A stretch of DNA of 64,000 bases from Cannabis sativa (Eukaryota; Streptophyta; Magnoliopsida; Rosales; Cannabaceae): NCBI RefSeq assembly GCF_029168945.1, contig NC_083602.1, positions 76,838,600 to 76,902,599 of the forward strand, in the 5' to 3' direction. Position 1 is the stretch's first letter; each line of letters opens with the position of its first letter. The position numbers were made by a program, and so were the translations under genes. Shown here in pieces: positions 11,395 through 21,959 of this stretch. The notes under the pieces were generated by a model that saw nothing but the letters and a program-made list of their open reading frames with translations, was not told where the DNA came from and did not search any database.

Positions 11395-13916
11395 TTGAGG
11401 TCTACACTAACGGTCTTGAGGTCATATCAAAGGAGGGTATGGTTGAGATTATTTTCTCTTATTTTGATGAGTTTTTCTCTGCTTCTAATATTAATGAAGA
11501 AGCTTTGAATTCTACACTTGCAATAATTCCAACTATAATCACACCTAAAATGAATTGACTATTTAATCAAGCCTTTCACAAGCAACGAAATCTTAGCAGC
11601 TCTACAAACCATGAGCCCAGACAAAAGCCCGAGAAGCGATGGCATGTCTACAATGTTTTATCAAAAATATTGGAATATTGTGGGTGATGTTGTAATAAGA
11701 GTCATCCTTAGTGTGTTGAATGAAGGTCGGAGTATGGAATCGATTAACCACTCAATAATTACCTTGATTCAAAAAATCAAATTACCACATGGCATGAGTG
11801 ATTTTCGCCCAATCAGTTTGTGTAATGTTATATACAAAATCATCTCAAAAGCTTTACCAAACAGATTTAAAGAGGTCCTACTTTTAGTCATCTCCAAAAA
11901 TCAAAGTGCTTTTCTCTCAAATAGACTCATCACATACAATATTCTAGTCGCTTTTGAGTTGATCCACCACCTGAAACATAAAACATGTGAAACTAGGGGT
12001 TACACATTTCTAAAGTTGGACATGAGCAAAGCATTTGATAGAGTAAAGTGGATTTATATTAGAGAGGTTATGCGTAAGATGGGGTTTCATATCAAATGGA
12101 TTGAAGTGATACAAAGTTGTTTATGCTCTACAAGATTCTCTTTTATGCTCAATGGTGAAGTTGTAGGCCATATTCAACCAACAAGAGGTCTTAGACAAGG
12201 TGACCTATTATCCCCTTATCTTTTTCAGATTTACTCTGAAGGACTTTCCAGGCTGTTACAATTTGTGGAATCATTAGGAAATCTTAAGGTCTTTCGATTA
12301 ACATGCCATGATCCATTAGTTTCTCATCTCCAATTCGTTGATGATAGCCTCTTATTCTATGAGGCTACCAATAGTTCATCATTTTCTATTAGGAGAATAT
12401 TGGACACTTACCACAAAGCATCGCGACAACTACTGAATACAAATAAATCAGTGATGTCTTTCTCGCTAAACATTCCACAAGCTGCTCAAAAAAATTTCCA
12501 ACAGATTTTGGGGATGCCTATTAACGAATGTCATGAACTTTATCTCGGGCTACCAGCTTATGCTAGTCGCGATAAAAAAGAAAGTTCAGCGATGTTAAAG
12601 AGTGAATATGGCAAAAACTTCACGCATGGAATAAGAAATTTTTCTCTATTGGAGGGAAGGAAGTACTTTTGAAAGTTATTATCTAATCAATCCCTACATG
12701 TGCTATGAGTTATTTTTAATTACCGATTACTTATTGCAATCAATTGGAATCTATGATGGCAAATTTTTGGTGGGGGGCAAATAAAGATGGTTCAAGGATT
12801 CATTAGAAAAGATAGAAATTACTTTGCAAATCAAAATTTGAGGGAGATATGGGTTTTCGCTCTTTCATTCATTCCAACTAAGTACTACTTGCTAAGCAAG
12901 CATGAAGAATGTTTGAGATGCCCAACTGTTTGCTTAGGCGCTTGTTGAAGCATCGTTACTTCCCAAATAATTCTTTTTCGGAAGCTAGCCTTAGACACTC
13001 ACCTTCTTTGACTTGGCAATGTATTCAATGGGGACGAGAATTTCTCATTGAAGGGTTGCAATTTAAAATTGGAAATGGATTCAATGTTATGGCAGGTGTG
13101 GACAAATGGATTCCTGAGCACATTAATTTCAAAGCATTAACTTATATGGGCCCTCTAGCACTCTCCGTAGAAAACTTCATTACTGTTAAAAGAGAGTAGA
13201 ATTTGACCCTCAACAAATTTTTTCAGCAAATCGATGTGAAAAAAATCGTCACCATACCGCTTAGTTTTTTTCCATCTCAAGACCGTTTGATTTGGCACCA
13301 CATAACAACGGGTATGTATGCGGTAAATTATGGTTTTCACTTGGTTGGAAATATAGATGAAAGCAATGAGTCTTTAGCCTTAAACACTCATAGGGGCTGG
13401 TGGAAAACTTTTTGAATCTAAACTTGCCTTCAAAAATCAAAACTTTTGCTTGAAGGGTGATGAAAAGTGCTCTTTCAATGGCAGCAGCTCTAAGGCAAAG
13501 AATAGTCATTAATTTAGCATCTTGTTCCATGTGCACAAATGCTTGAAATCAATTGGGCATGCCTTATTCATTTGCCATAGAGCTAAGTCAGTTTGGAAGC
13601 AAACTAAGTTCACCATTGACTATCGCAATGCTCAAAACTATAATAGTGATTACTTGATCTATTTATCCACTCTACATTCCAAATCAATTTTGAATTGATA
13701 ATATGCATTATATAGGCCACTTGGAATGAAAGAAACAAGGTTTTACATGGGGGAGTTCAAAAAGACATCTATACATCAAAATTTGCAAGTACATTCCTTG
13801 ACAAATACAAACGAGCTACAAATTGTAACAAGCCATCTCTTGTTCAAACCAACTCGTCCGCAACTAGAAACTCAGAAACATTAGATGTCCCTCCTACTAG
13901 GCAACTATCATATGAT
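11395..13916 (+). pseudogene. LINE-alpha, piece 1: reverse transcriptase and zinc-finger RT domain (5' truncated, decayed)
   Basis: An L1-type plant LINE ORF2. The frame is readable from about 11,398. A motif of the SPDKSPxxDGM type leads into RT, with FRPISLCN (near 11,805), KLDMSKAFDRV (near 12,015), LRQGDLLSPYLF (near 12,190) and FVDDSLLF (near 12,340, canonical FADD with A to V). The uninterrupted part is 11,611-12,672. After that a frameshift and many stops break the downstream part and the zf-RVT region (WGREFLIEGLQFKIGNG near 13,035, then 13,203-13,700). The endonuclease part is missing on the left. Piece 1 stops at ATGAT (13,912-13,916), where copia element C is inserted, and the same reading frame resumes after the second ATGAT at 43,530. 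Confidence 0.9.
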
Positions 13917-15743
13917 TGTTGGGTTTTATGCCCTAAATAAAACTCTATTTCAATGTAATCTATTTTATTCAACATCAATAAAGAAACAGAAGTATTTTTC
14001 ATTCATTTGTGTATGTTTTGGTTCACCTTATCAATTGCTTGTCTATTTGATTTATAAATTCATCTGAAACCCTTTTCACATACTTGATCCTGTTTATTGT
14101 GTTGTCAACACTTTGGAAAGTAAACATGACTATGTGAATAAAGGATTCCTAGATTTATCAGAACACTGGGTTTTACTGATATGACAATCTACAACAGAGT
14201 TTACTTGCATTTGGAGAAATGCTATGTTCTTTCTGGTTAAAGTAAAGCTTAGGTTGGATGCATGGAGTATACATTGGAATGGACCGATATTGAACTTTGA
14301 AATAGATTTATAAAACTTACCGTAATATCTATTCAATTCAATATCACTAAGTTGATCATAGATCACATGATCGAAATCCTGATATGGTTAGGCTCAATCT
14401 CAAGAGTGTTATTCATGTTCTTTGATTTGTTAGTTAAGCCTACTTTTGGGTCAGGGTGATACGTACATTTTGGGAACACGGTAGTGCGATTGAGTGGGAG
14501 CGCTAACATAAATATGGAATCTATAGCTTCTATCTGGCGAATAGTAAGCAAAGGGTGATTTCCTTCGAGCTTAACCAAATGAGATAAATGGTGGAGTACT
14601 CATTTCAGTTAGCTGAAATATCATTTATACAGGGTTAAGTGTTTTAAGGATAAAATACATTGTAGGGTGTTACGGTAATTAAGTCCCTTTACAGTGTAAA
14701 TCATCCATATAGAGGATCATTGATCACATTAGGATTATAACAATGGATAACTAATGATGTGTCTATATGGTGGAACATATAGAGCATTCTATATACTGAG
14801 AGTGCAATTCTAAGTTCTATGCGTGGATTCAACGAAGAATTAATAAGTCAGTGAATTTAAGTAGTAAATTCTAGATCTGCTTGCCCACTAGTTGAGATAA
14901 TATTACTTGCAAGACTCATTTAATTGATTTTAATTAATCAATTATAATTCTCAAGTTAGACTGTGTCTATTTGAGAATTTATCACTTATTAAGAGCAAAA
15001 CAGTAAATAGAGATTTTGAAGGGCATATTTATTAATTAGGAAACTTTAATTAGTTTTATTATTAATAAATAAATGATAATATATTATTTGATAATTAATT
15101 TTAATTATTAAATAATTAGATTTGACATTTATGTGGTTGAACAAAGGAATTGGCAGTTTTTGATAAAACAGGAAACTATCAATGTAGGAAAAGGAAAGTT
15201 GGAAAAGTGGCAAGCCTTGTTTCCACAATGCCTAGGCCGGCCACTATGCTTCCCTTTTCACATTGATTTTTCAATTTTTAAATGTCAATTAATTCAACCA
15301 TAGCCCTAGGTGGTCTTCTATAAATAGAAGGTAAAGGCTTCAGTTTTTTATAACACACATGATTCTGACAGAATTTTCTCACTCAAAAACTCTCTGAGCC
15401 GCCACCCTCTCTCTCTCTCTCTACCTTCTCTGTTTCGAAATCTATGAGTGATAGAGTAGTGCCTACACAGATAAAGTAATACCTCAATCATAGTGAGGAA
15501 GGTTGTGTAGAATTCAGAAACAACAAAGGACTATCGGGCTCAGATCTTGATTATACTCTGCGACAGAAAGGAATCAAGGGTTAGAGATCTGAGTGGGAGG
15601 AGACATATATTCCGCTGCACCCAATGTAAGATTTCTGATACTTTTATGTGTTTAATTTTCTATCGTTTTAGAAGTTCATATTTAGGTTGTTAAATCAACA
15701 TACTTGTGAGTAGATCTAAGTTACTGGTAAAATAATTCCAACA
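13917..15743 (+). repeat. 5' LTR of copia element C (LTR C), 1,827 bp
   Basis: TGTTGGG...TTCCAACA boundaries. It is preceded by the target duplication ATGAT and followed by a primer-binding site. The TATA box (TATAAATA) is at 15,319-15,326. The first ~150 bp match LTRs B and H. The R/U5 part after the TATA box differs strongly from B and D and matches only the remnant at 43,245-43,529, for example in AGAATTCAGAAACAACAAAG and the GAGTGGGAGGAGACATA segment. That ties the two LTRs to one element. Confidence 0.92.
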
Positions 15744-15745
15744 AC

Positions 15746-15758
15746 TGGCACCAGAGCC
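15746..15758 (+). other. Primer-binding site of element C (initiator-Met tRNA type)
   Basis: TGGCACCAGAGCC lies two bases after the LTR end. It matches the usual copia TGGTATCAGAGCC at 11 of 13 positions, the complement of the 3' end of initiator methionine tRNA. Confidence 0.8.
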
Positions 15759-18387
15759 ATGGTAATTGATTTGCTTGCAAGAAATTTGGACTTAAAACGA
15801 TTTGTTTGTGTTTTGGATGGTATCATGTTGCTTTGTGTGTCATATTGATGTTTGATTGTTGTTTGTGAATTCTGGGAAAAATAGTTACTTTTCTGTCTCT
15901 GTAATTATTTTTATTGGATAGTTTTGAAAATTCTAAGCAATTTACTTTTTTACAGAACTCGATTTCGATTTATTTTGAATTAGTTATGAATTTTTGAAAA
16001 TTGGAAAAATCGAGATGATGAACACCTTCTCACGCGCGCGGAATGGCTGCAAGCAGCCTTCCTGCGCCGTGAATCCTCGGCATGCATCCCCTGGGCGCGC
16101 GTGGATGGGCATGGTGGCATGCCATCCGTACTGTTCATCCAATTTTTCAATTTTTTCGATTTTTCATGCTATTTCATGGAATTAACTTCTGATTTTTTGT
16201 GTAGTTTTGTATATTGATTTTTATTTTTCAAATTTCAAATCTAATTATCAGAAATAAATTAATTTGATTTTTCAAAATTAATTTTAGATATTAGTGTAAT
16301 TTGATTTTTGAAAATGGGAAAAATCAAGTTTCGCTTACCTCTTTTCTTATTTCCTTTAAAATTTGATTATTTTATTTTTTTTAAGGTCAAATATTAATTT
16401 TTTTTTGATAACTTGACCTTAATTAGAATAAGATCAAAATAATCATGATATTTTAAAAGAGGAAATAAGGTATTTTTGTTAACTATTAAATTTTGTTATT
16501 CTTACTTAAATTAAATTGTAAAATAAGAAAAGGGTATGTATTTACCATTTTCTATTTTATTATTTAATTTATTAAATAACATGAAATTTAAAAAGAAAGT
16601 TAGCAATTTATTTTGAAATGATATTTAGGTTACTTAAAACCTAATTTTTCAAAATTGTAGTTTTCATTTTTTAAATAATTTTTTTAAAAAAAACTGATTT
16701 TTTTTTTTTTTCGAAATATATATTTAAAATTAAATAAATCCTACATCCAACTATCCAAATCTAACTTGTTGCAGGAGTATGTGTTTTAGATTATTTGTAA
16801 GTTTTCTAAAACCTATTATTGCTTGATCTAAATTGCCATGGTTAACTTGTTGACAGATCCAATGATCTGATTTTAACCAATGGTTCAATTGATGATAGAT
16901 CAAGTAAATAATTATAACAGGTAATTTTTACAATCTTCTTTCATCTGTGTATGACCTAGTAACATGATAGGATCCATCCAAATTTGTGTGCTTGTATGAG
17001 CCTATATGTTTAATTTCTCTTATAGATACATATAGGTTGTTGTTACTAAATAAAATATCATAACCTGATAGATTTTATTTAGGCTCATTTAGTAGTGAGC
17101 CTATTCAATTAATAACAATTGTTCATTTTAAGGTTAAATTCCTCTCTTTTGGGCCTTATGTGAGAGTTGGGAGCCTTAGAAGTGGGTACAACATACTGGA
17201 CCCAGCCCCCCCTCACATGAACAACCCCAATTGTGAAGGCCCATTTGCCTGATTTGGATAACTGTGCTAGGTTAATTATATTAGTTTGACTTAATAAAAT
17301 TGATTAGCAACATGATTAATTTCATTCTTCCTTGAAATTAATTTAAGAAAAACATAGTTTGAAGAATAATATTCTAGAAAAACTATATGTATTTTTCTTG
17401 TGTTTAATTAAATATGGAATTATAACCATATAAATTCTTTCTGAATCTTAATTTTATAATTTCATTAAATATTCCTATTTAAGTTGAGGTTTAGTTGTAT
17501 CCAACAAATCAACTTAGATTTGACTATATATTGAATTTCCTATTATAAATTAAGTTGAGGAATATTAGGAATTGGTTATTAAGATTCTTTGGATATTTTT
17601 TAAGTTGATATTTCATAAATATGGGAACTTAAAATGAAATATCTTCTAAATTAAGTGGTTACTACTTAATTGGTAATTTTAATTAAGTCATTGATTGAAG
17701 AATATTTAAGTTGGATATTTAGATTTTTCTAAACAACTTAAATAAGATATTTTTTCAAAATTATTCCATTTTTGAAATTTAATTAAAGTTTTTTACTTTA
17801 ATTTGTAATATTTCATTATTGAGATATGGAATATAAATGATTAAACAAAATACATATTTTTAAATAATGAGCTTTAATCAAGAGAAATTCGATCTCCATT
17901 GTTGGTTTTACATAGCTATTGTTTTAGTGAGTAATCCTCCCTAATGGAGGAACGTTCATTAGCAAGTTAGCACCGTTTAATCTCGAAAGATAAGTATTCT
18001 TATAAGTTTTTTATATAGTTTATGACCACCCTAATGGTGGCGACTGTATACGACTTACAAGAGTATGAAACAATGGTAGAAGCTCATAAGATAGAATTGC
18101 CTTGACTCTCGCCTAAGCGGGACAACGCTGAATTCCAATCTTGATCGAATAAAAGGTTGCTAGAATGTTTGACATTTTAGATGAATTGACAATTCTATTC
18201 AATGGATGATGCTTTGACTCTCGCCTAAACGAGACACTGTATCAGTTCGTTGGAAACCTTGGAAAATAAACTATGTTAGATTTAGTATTTTTATAACATA
18301 TGTGATTATTTGTTATTTTCTGAACTTGTGTATGAATTTATAGAACCAAAACCTTACTTCTGTTTATTGATATGTTGTAGTGCCAAT
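15759..18387 (+). other. Long untranslated leader of element C
   Basis: About 2.6 kb between primer site and gag, mostly AT-rich. It includes a short GC-rich island (16,025-16,135, with GCGCGCG words) absent from D at the same place, the conserved folded block at 17,151-17,242, and the repeated TTGACTCTCGCCTA motif at 18,112 and 18,214. No convincing coding region is present; a 63-codon open stretch at 15,994-16,185 lies over the GC-rich island and has no recognisable similarity. Confidence 0.8.
17151..17242 (+). promoter_or_regulatory. Leader RNA block with predicted stem and pseudoknot (copy in C)
   Basis: GGGCCTT (17,151-17,157) can pair with AAGGCCC (17,236-17,242). Inside, ATGTGAG (17,158-17,164) pairs with CTCACAT (17,212-17,218). 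AGTTGGG (17,165-17,171) pairs with CCCAATT (17,226-17,232) with one G.U, giving crossing stems. Copies of identical length (92 nt) are at 33,207-33,298 and, on the minus strand, 42,235-42,326. The position, after the primer site and before gag, is where packaging or dimerisation signals of LTR retroelements lie; that role is inferred. Confidence 0.65.
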
Positions 18388-19815
18388 ATGAATAACCCTC
18401 ATCCCGATCCACTCCTAGTTAGTATCTTTGCAAAAGAACTCAATAGTGTGAAAATGCATCCTGGTAGTTGCATTAACTCGCACCTATTGTTGATGAATCT
18501 GAAATTCCAAAAGGCAAATCTACTAGGAATTGATTTATCAAAGGAACAATGGGTACGACTCATCCTTAATAGTCTTCCTCAGGAGTATGATAGTTTTGTT
18601 CTATATTACTTATTGAACAATCCTCACTCCTCCGACATGGACAAACTCGAGACTGAGTTGAGGGCCCATGAGCGGAATCTGATTGCAATGGGACCTCCTG
18701 GTATTGCAAACTTTAATCAGAGGAAGAAGATTAAGCATGAGGGCTCTAACAAAGCTGCTTCTTCAAGTACAATTATCAGACATCATGTTCTATGTGCGAA
18801 TTGTAATGGAAAGGGACATAAAGAAGAACAATGTCCCAGGCTTCTAGACAATTCAAACGAAGGTGATGCTTTTGTCTTTGAATCATGTGTTTTAGAGAAT
18901 GACAAATCCACCTGGATTGTTGATTCTGGATCTACTAACCATGTATGTTCTTCATTGCAGCTGCTTGAAACTTGGGAGAATCTTCACCCAGATGAGTTAA
19001 AGCTTAAAGTTGGAAATGGCGAGTTGGTATCAGTTAAAGCAAGAGGAACAGCCCGAATCAAGTTTCATACAAAGAAGTTTTTACTTTTAGAGAATGTTTT
19101 ATATATTCCCAATTTTAGTAGAAACTTGATTAGTGTTTCATGTTTACAAACACAATTTTATATATTGAATTTTTCGAGTTCAAATTGTTCAATTTCTCGT
19201 AATGGATTTCATATATGTGTTGCTAACATGGAACAAGGGCATTATGTTTTAAGACCTGATGCTCAAATCTCACTAAATACTGAACTTTTCAATGTAGCTA
19301 AACCTAGAAGCCTTAAGAGAAAAGAGATTGATAATGATGATCAAACTTATCTATGGCATTTACGTTTAGGTCATATAGGCTTTGATAGACTCAATAGGCT
19401 AACCAAAGACGGTCCATTGAAAAATGTCGTCTTAGGAGAACTGCCAGTATGCGAGTCTTGCCTAGAAGGAAAAATGACCAAACGTTCTTTCTCTGCAAAG
19501 GGAGAGCGTGCCAAACAACCCCTAGGGTTAGTGCATTCAGATGTTTGCGGACCTCTGAATGTAAAAGCCCGAGGTGGTTATGAGTATTTCATCACTTTCA
19601 TTGACGACTTCTCTAGATACAGTTTTCTTTACCTATTGCAAAAGAAATCTGAAACGTTTGAAAAGTTTCAGGAATTTCATGCTTTGGCTCAAAACAAATT
19701 AGGTAAAACATTAAAGATCTTGCGAACTGATAGGGGTGGAGAATATATGGATATGCAGTTCAAAGATCATTTAACTGAACTTGGAATTGAATCCCAATAT
19801 ACTGCCCCAAGCACT
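18388..19815 (+). pseudogene. gag-pol: Copia gag-protease-integrase of element C (cut in integrase)
   Basis: One open frame, chosen to start at ATG 18,388 (MNNPHPDPL). An upstream in-frame ATG at 18,310 is also open but lies in leader-like sequence. The visible order is the C-terminal half of gag (a VRLILNSLPQEYDSF-like segment), a CCHC knuckle CxxCxxxxHxxxxC near residue 136, protease with DSG near residue 178, the pre-integrase HHCC zinc region (LWHLRLGH ... CESC, residues ~322-360), and the integrase core with the first Asp in HSDVCG (~384) and the second in RTDRGGEY (~448). The gag is about 100 residues shorter at its N-terminus than usual for this class, so the leader may have absorbed a deletion. 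The frame ends at YTAPST, where minus-strand element E begins; codons after 19,815 are LTR. Confidence 0.92.
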
Positions 19816-20618
19816 TGTTGGAAATTATTTTACCAGGATTTTAGATCTACTCACAAGTATGTTGATTAACACCCTAAATATGAACTTTCTAAAACGATGA
19901 AATAAACACATATAAAGTTTAGGAAACCTTACATTGGGTGCACCGGAATAATATGACTCCTCCCGTTCAGATATCTAGCACTTGATTCCTTTCTGTAGCA
20001 TAGCATTATCAATATCTGAACCTGGATCTCTTTCTCTAATTCTTTAGTGCTGAAACTCCTTCTTGCTGAAAGTCTTTCTTCACGATCTTCCTCACTATGA
20101 TTGAGGTATTACTTGTTGTGTGTGGGCACTACTCTAATCACTAAGTGTTTCGAAATCTTAAGGAAGAAGAGAGAGAAGAAGTGGTCGGCCAAGGTAGAGA
20201 GAGAGAGGCTCAGTTTTTTTCTGAATGAAAAGTAGAAAATTTAGTGTGTAAATTTCCTGAAGCCTTCACTAATAATTTATAGCATTCCACTAGGGTTAGG
20301 TTTGAATTATTTGGCATTAAAATAATGAAAATATCAGAGGTAAAACCCTACAAAAGTGGTCGGCCATGCAATGTGGATTTGGGCCTCACTTTTTGCAATT
20401 TTGCAGTTTTATCTTTTCAGCATCTGATTTTCTCAAAAACGCCAATTTTCTAATTCAACCATTTAAACGCCAATTCTAACTATTTAATAACTATAAATAA
20501 TTATTAAATAATATTGTCATTTATCATATTTATTAAATGAATCATACAAATTATCATAATTAACAAATATGCCCCTAAAACTCTTTCTTTACAATTTCGC
20601 CCTTACTTAGTGAAAAAG
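19816..20618 (-). repeat. 3' LTR of copia element E, first part
   Basis: Minus-strand LTR beginning (plus coordinates) TGTTGGAAATTATTTTACC, the reverse complement of the family end. It runs through U5, R and the TATA region to GTGAAAAA at about 20,618, where a gypsy fragment replaces about 40 bp of the LTR. The LTR resumes at 24,301. The left flank is GCACT. Confidence 0.9.
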
Positions 20619-20640
20619 CTAGGGTTTGTGTTTCGAGTAG

Positions 20641-21958
20641 TGTGGAACTCAGGAATGAGATCTTTGAGGAGGCTCATTCTACCTCTTATTCTCTACATCC
20701 CGGCACCACTAAGATGTACCAAGATCTTAAACCGTACTTCTAGTGGAGCGGTATGAAGAAGAATTTGGTAGAATTCGTATTGAGATGCCTCACTTGTCAG
20801 CAGATTAAGGCTGAACATCAGAGACCAGCAGGATTGTTGCAGCCTTTAACCCTACCTGAATGGAAGTGGGAAGATATCACGATGGATTTCGTGGTTGGGT
20901 TACCTAGAACCACGGGCTTATTTGATTCCATCTGGGTAGTGGTGGATCGATTCACGAAATCTGCTCATTTTCTGCCTGTTAGAACAACATTTACAGTGGA
21001 TCAGTTGGCAGAATTGTATGCTAGAGAGATTGTAAGACTTCACGGGGTACCGAAGTCTATAGTTTCGGATAGGGATCCGAAGTTCACCTCCAAGTTTTGG
21101 CAGAGTTTGCAACGAGCAATGGGTACAAAACTGAAATTTAGTACAGCATTCCATCCTCAGACAGATGGTCAGTCCGAAAAGACAATTCAGATATTGGAGG
21201 ACATGTTACGAGCCTGTGTTATGGATTTCGAAGGCTCTTGGAATAAATACCTACCGTTGATAGAATTTGCGTACAACAACAGTTATTAGAGTACGATAGG
21301 GATGGCTCCCTATGAACTGTTATACGGTAGGAAGTGTAGATCTCCCATCCACTGGGATGAGACAGGGGAGAGGAAATACTTAGGTCCGGAGTCAGTGCAG
21401 CGGACCAATGAGGCAATAGAGAAAATAAAAGCTAGAATGCTTGCCTCACAGAGTAGACAGAAAAGTTACGCAGATCCAAAACGCAGAGATGTTGAGTTCC
21501 AAGTAGGGGACCATGTGTTTTTACGAGTGTCTCCAATGAAGGGGATCAAACGTTTCGGGAAAAGAGGCAAGTTATGCCCTAGATTTAGAAGACCTTTCGA
21601 GATTCTCGAGAAGATAGGTCAAGTGGCATGCCGGTTAGCATTGCCTCCAGCTTTATCAGCAGTTCACAACGTATTCCATGTCTCTATGTTGAGAAAATAC
21701 GTTTCAGATCCCTCTCATATACTCAGTTATGAGAGCCTTCAACTGCAGCCAGATATGTCTTACGAAGAACAGCCAGTGCAGATCCTGGATAGAAAGGATA
21801 AAGTCCTTTGGAATAAGACCATAGCATTGGTCAAAGTTCTCTGGAGAAACAGCAAGGTGGAGGAAGCCACCTGGGAGCTAGAGTCAGATATGAGAGCTCA
21901 ATATCCAGAGTTATTCAGGTTAGATTTCGGGGACGAAATCCTTTTAAGGGGGGAATAG
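20641..21958 (+). pseudogene. Ty3/gypsy integrase with chromodomain (5' truncated, two stops)
   Basis: Inserts element cDNA; chromodomain integrases of the Tekay/Del kind target particular chromatin. The visible order is an HHCC zinc region (HPGTTKMYQDL, then [20 protein letters not shown]), core Asp in [10 protein letters not shown] (near 20,885), second Asp in SDRDPKF (near 21,068), Glu after TDGQS (near 21,170), the MAPYELLYGRKCRSP segment (21,302), and a C-terminal chromodomain-like end with VKVLWRN and EEATWELE (near 21,830-21,890). Two stops, a TAG in place of Trp near 20,743 and a TAG in place of Gln near 21,287, break the frame. Both fit C-to-T or G-to-A decay of methylated DNA. The purine tract AAGGGGGGAATAG follows, then the LTR. 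Confidence 0.92.
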
Positions 21959-21959
21959 T

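Noticed and set aside
15994..16185. 63-codon frame over a GC-rich island in the leader of C
   Set aside because: Located between primer site and gag, low complexity, and absent from other copies.
19816..19869. Extension of the element C polyprotein past 19,815
   Set aside because: These codons are LTR sequence of element E read by chance.
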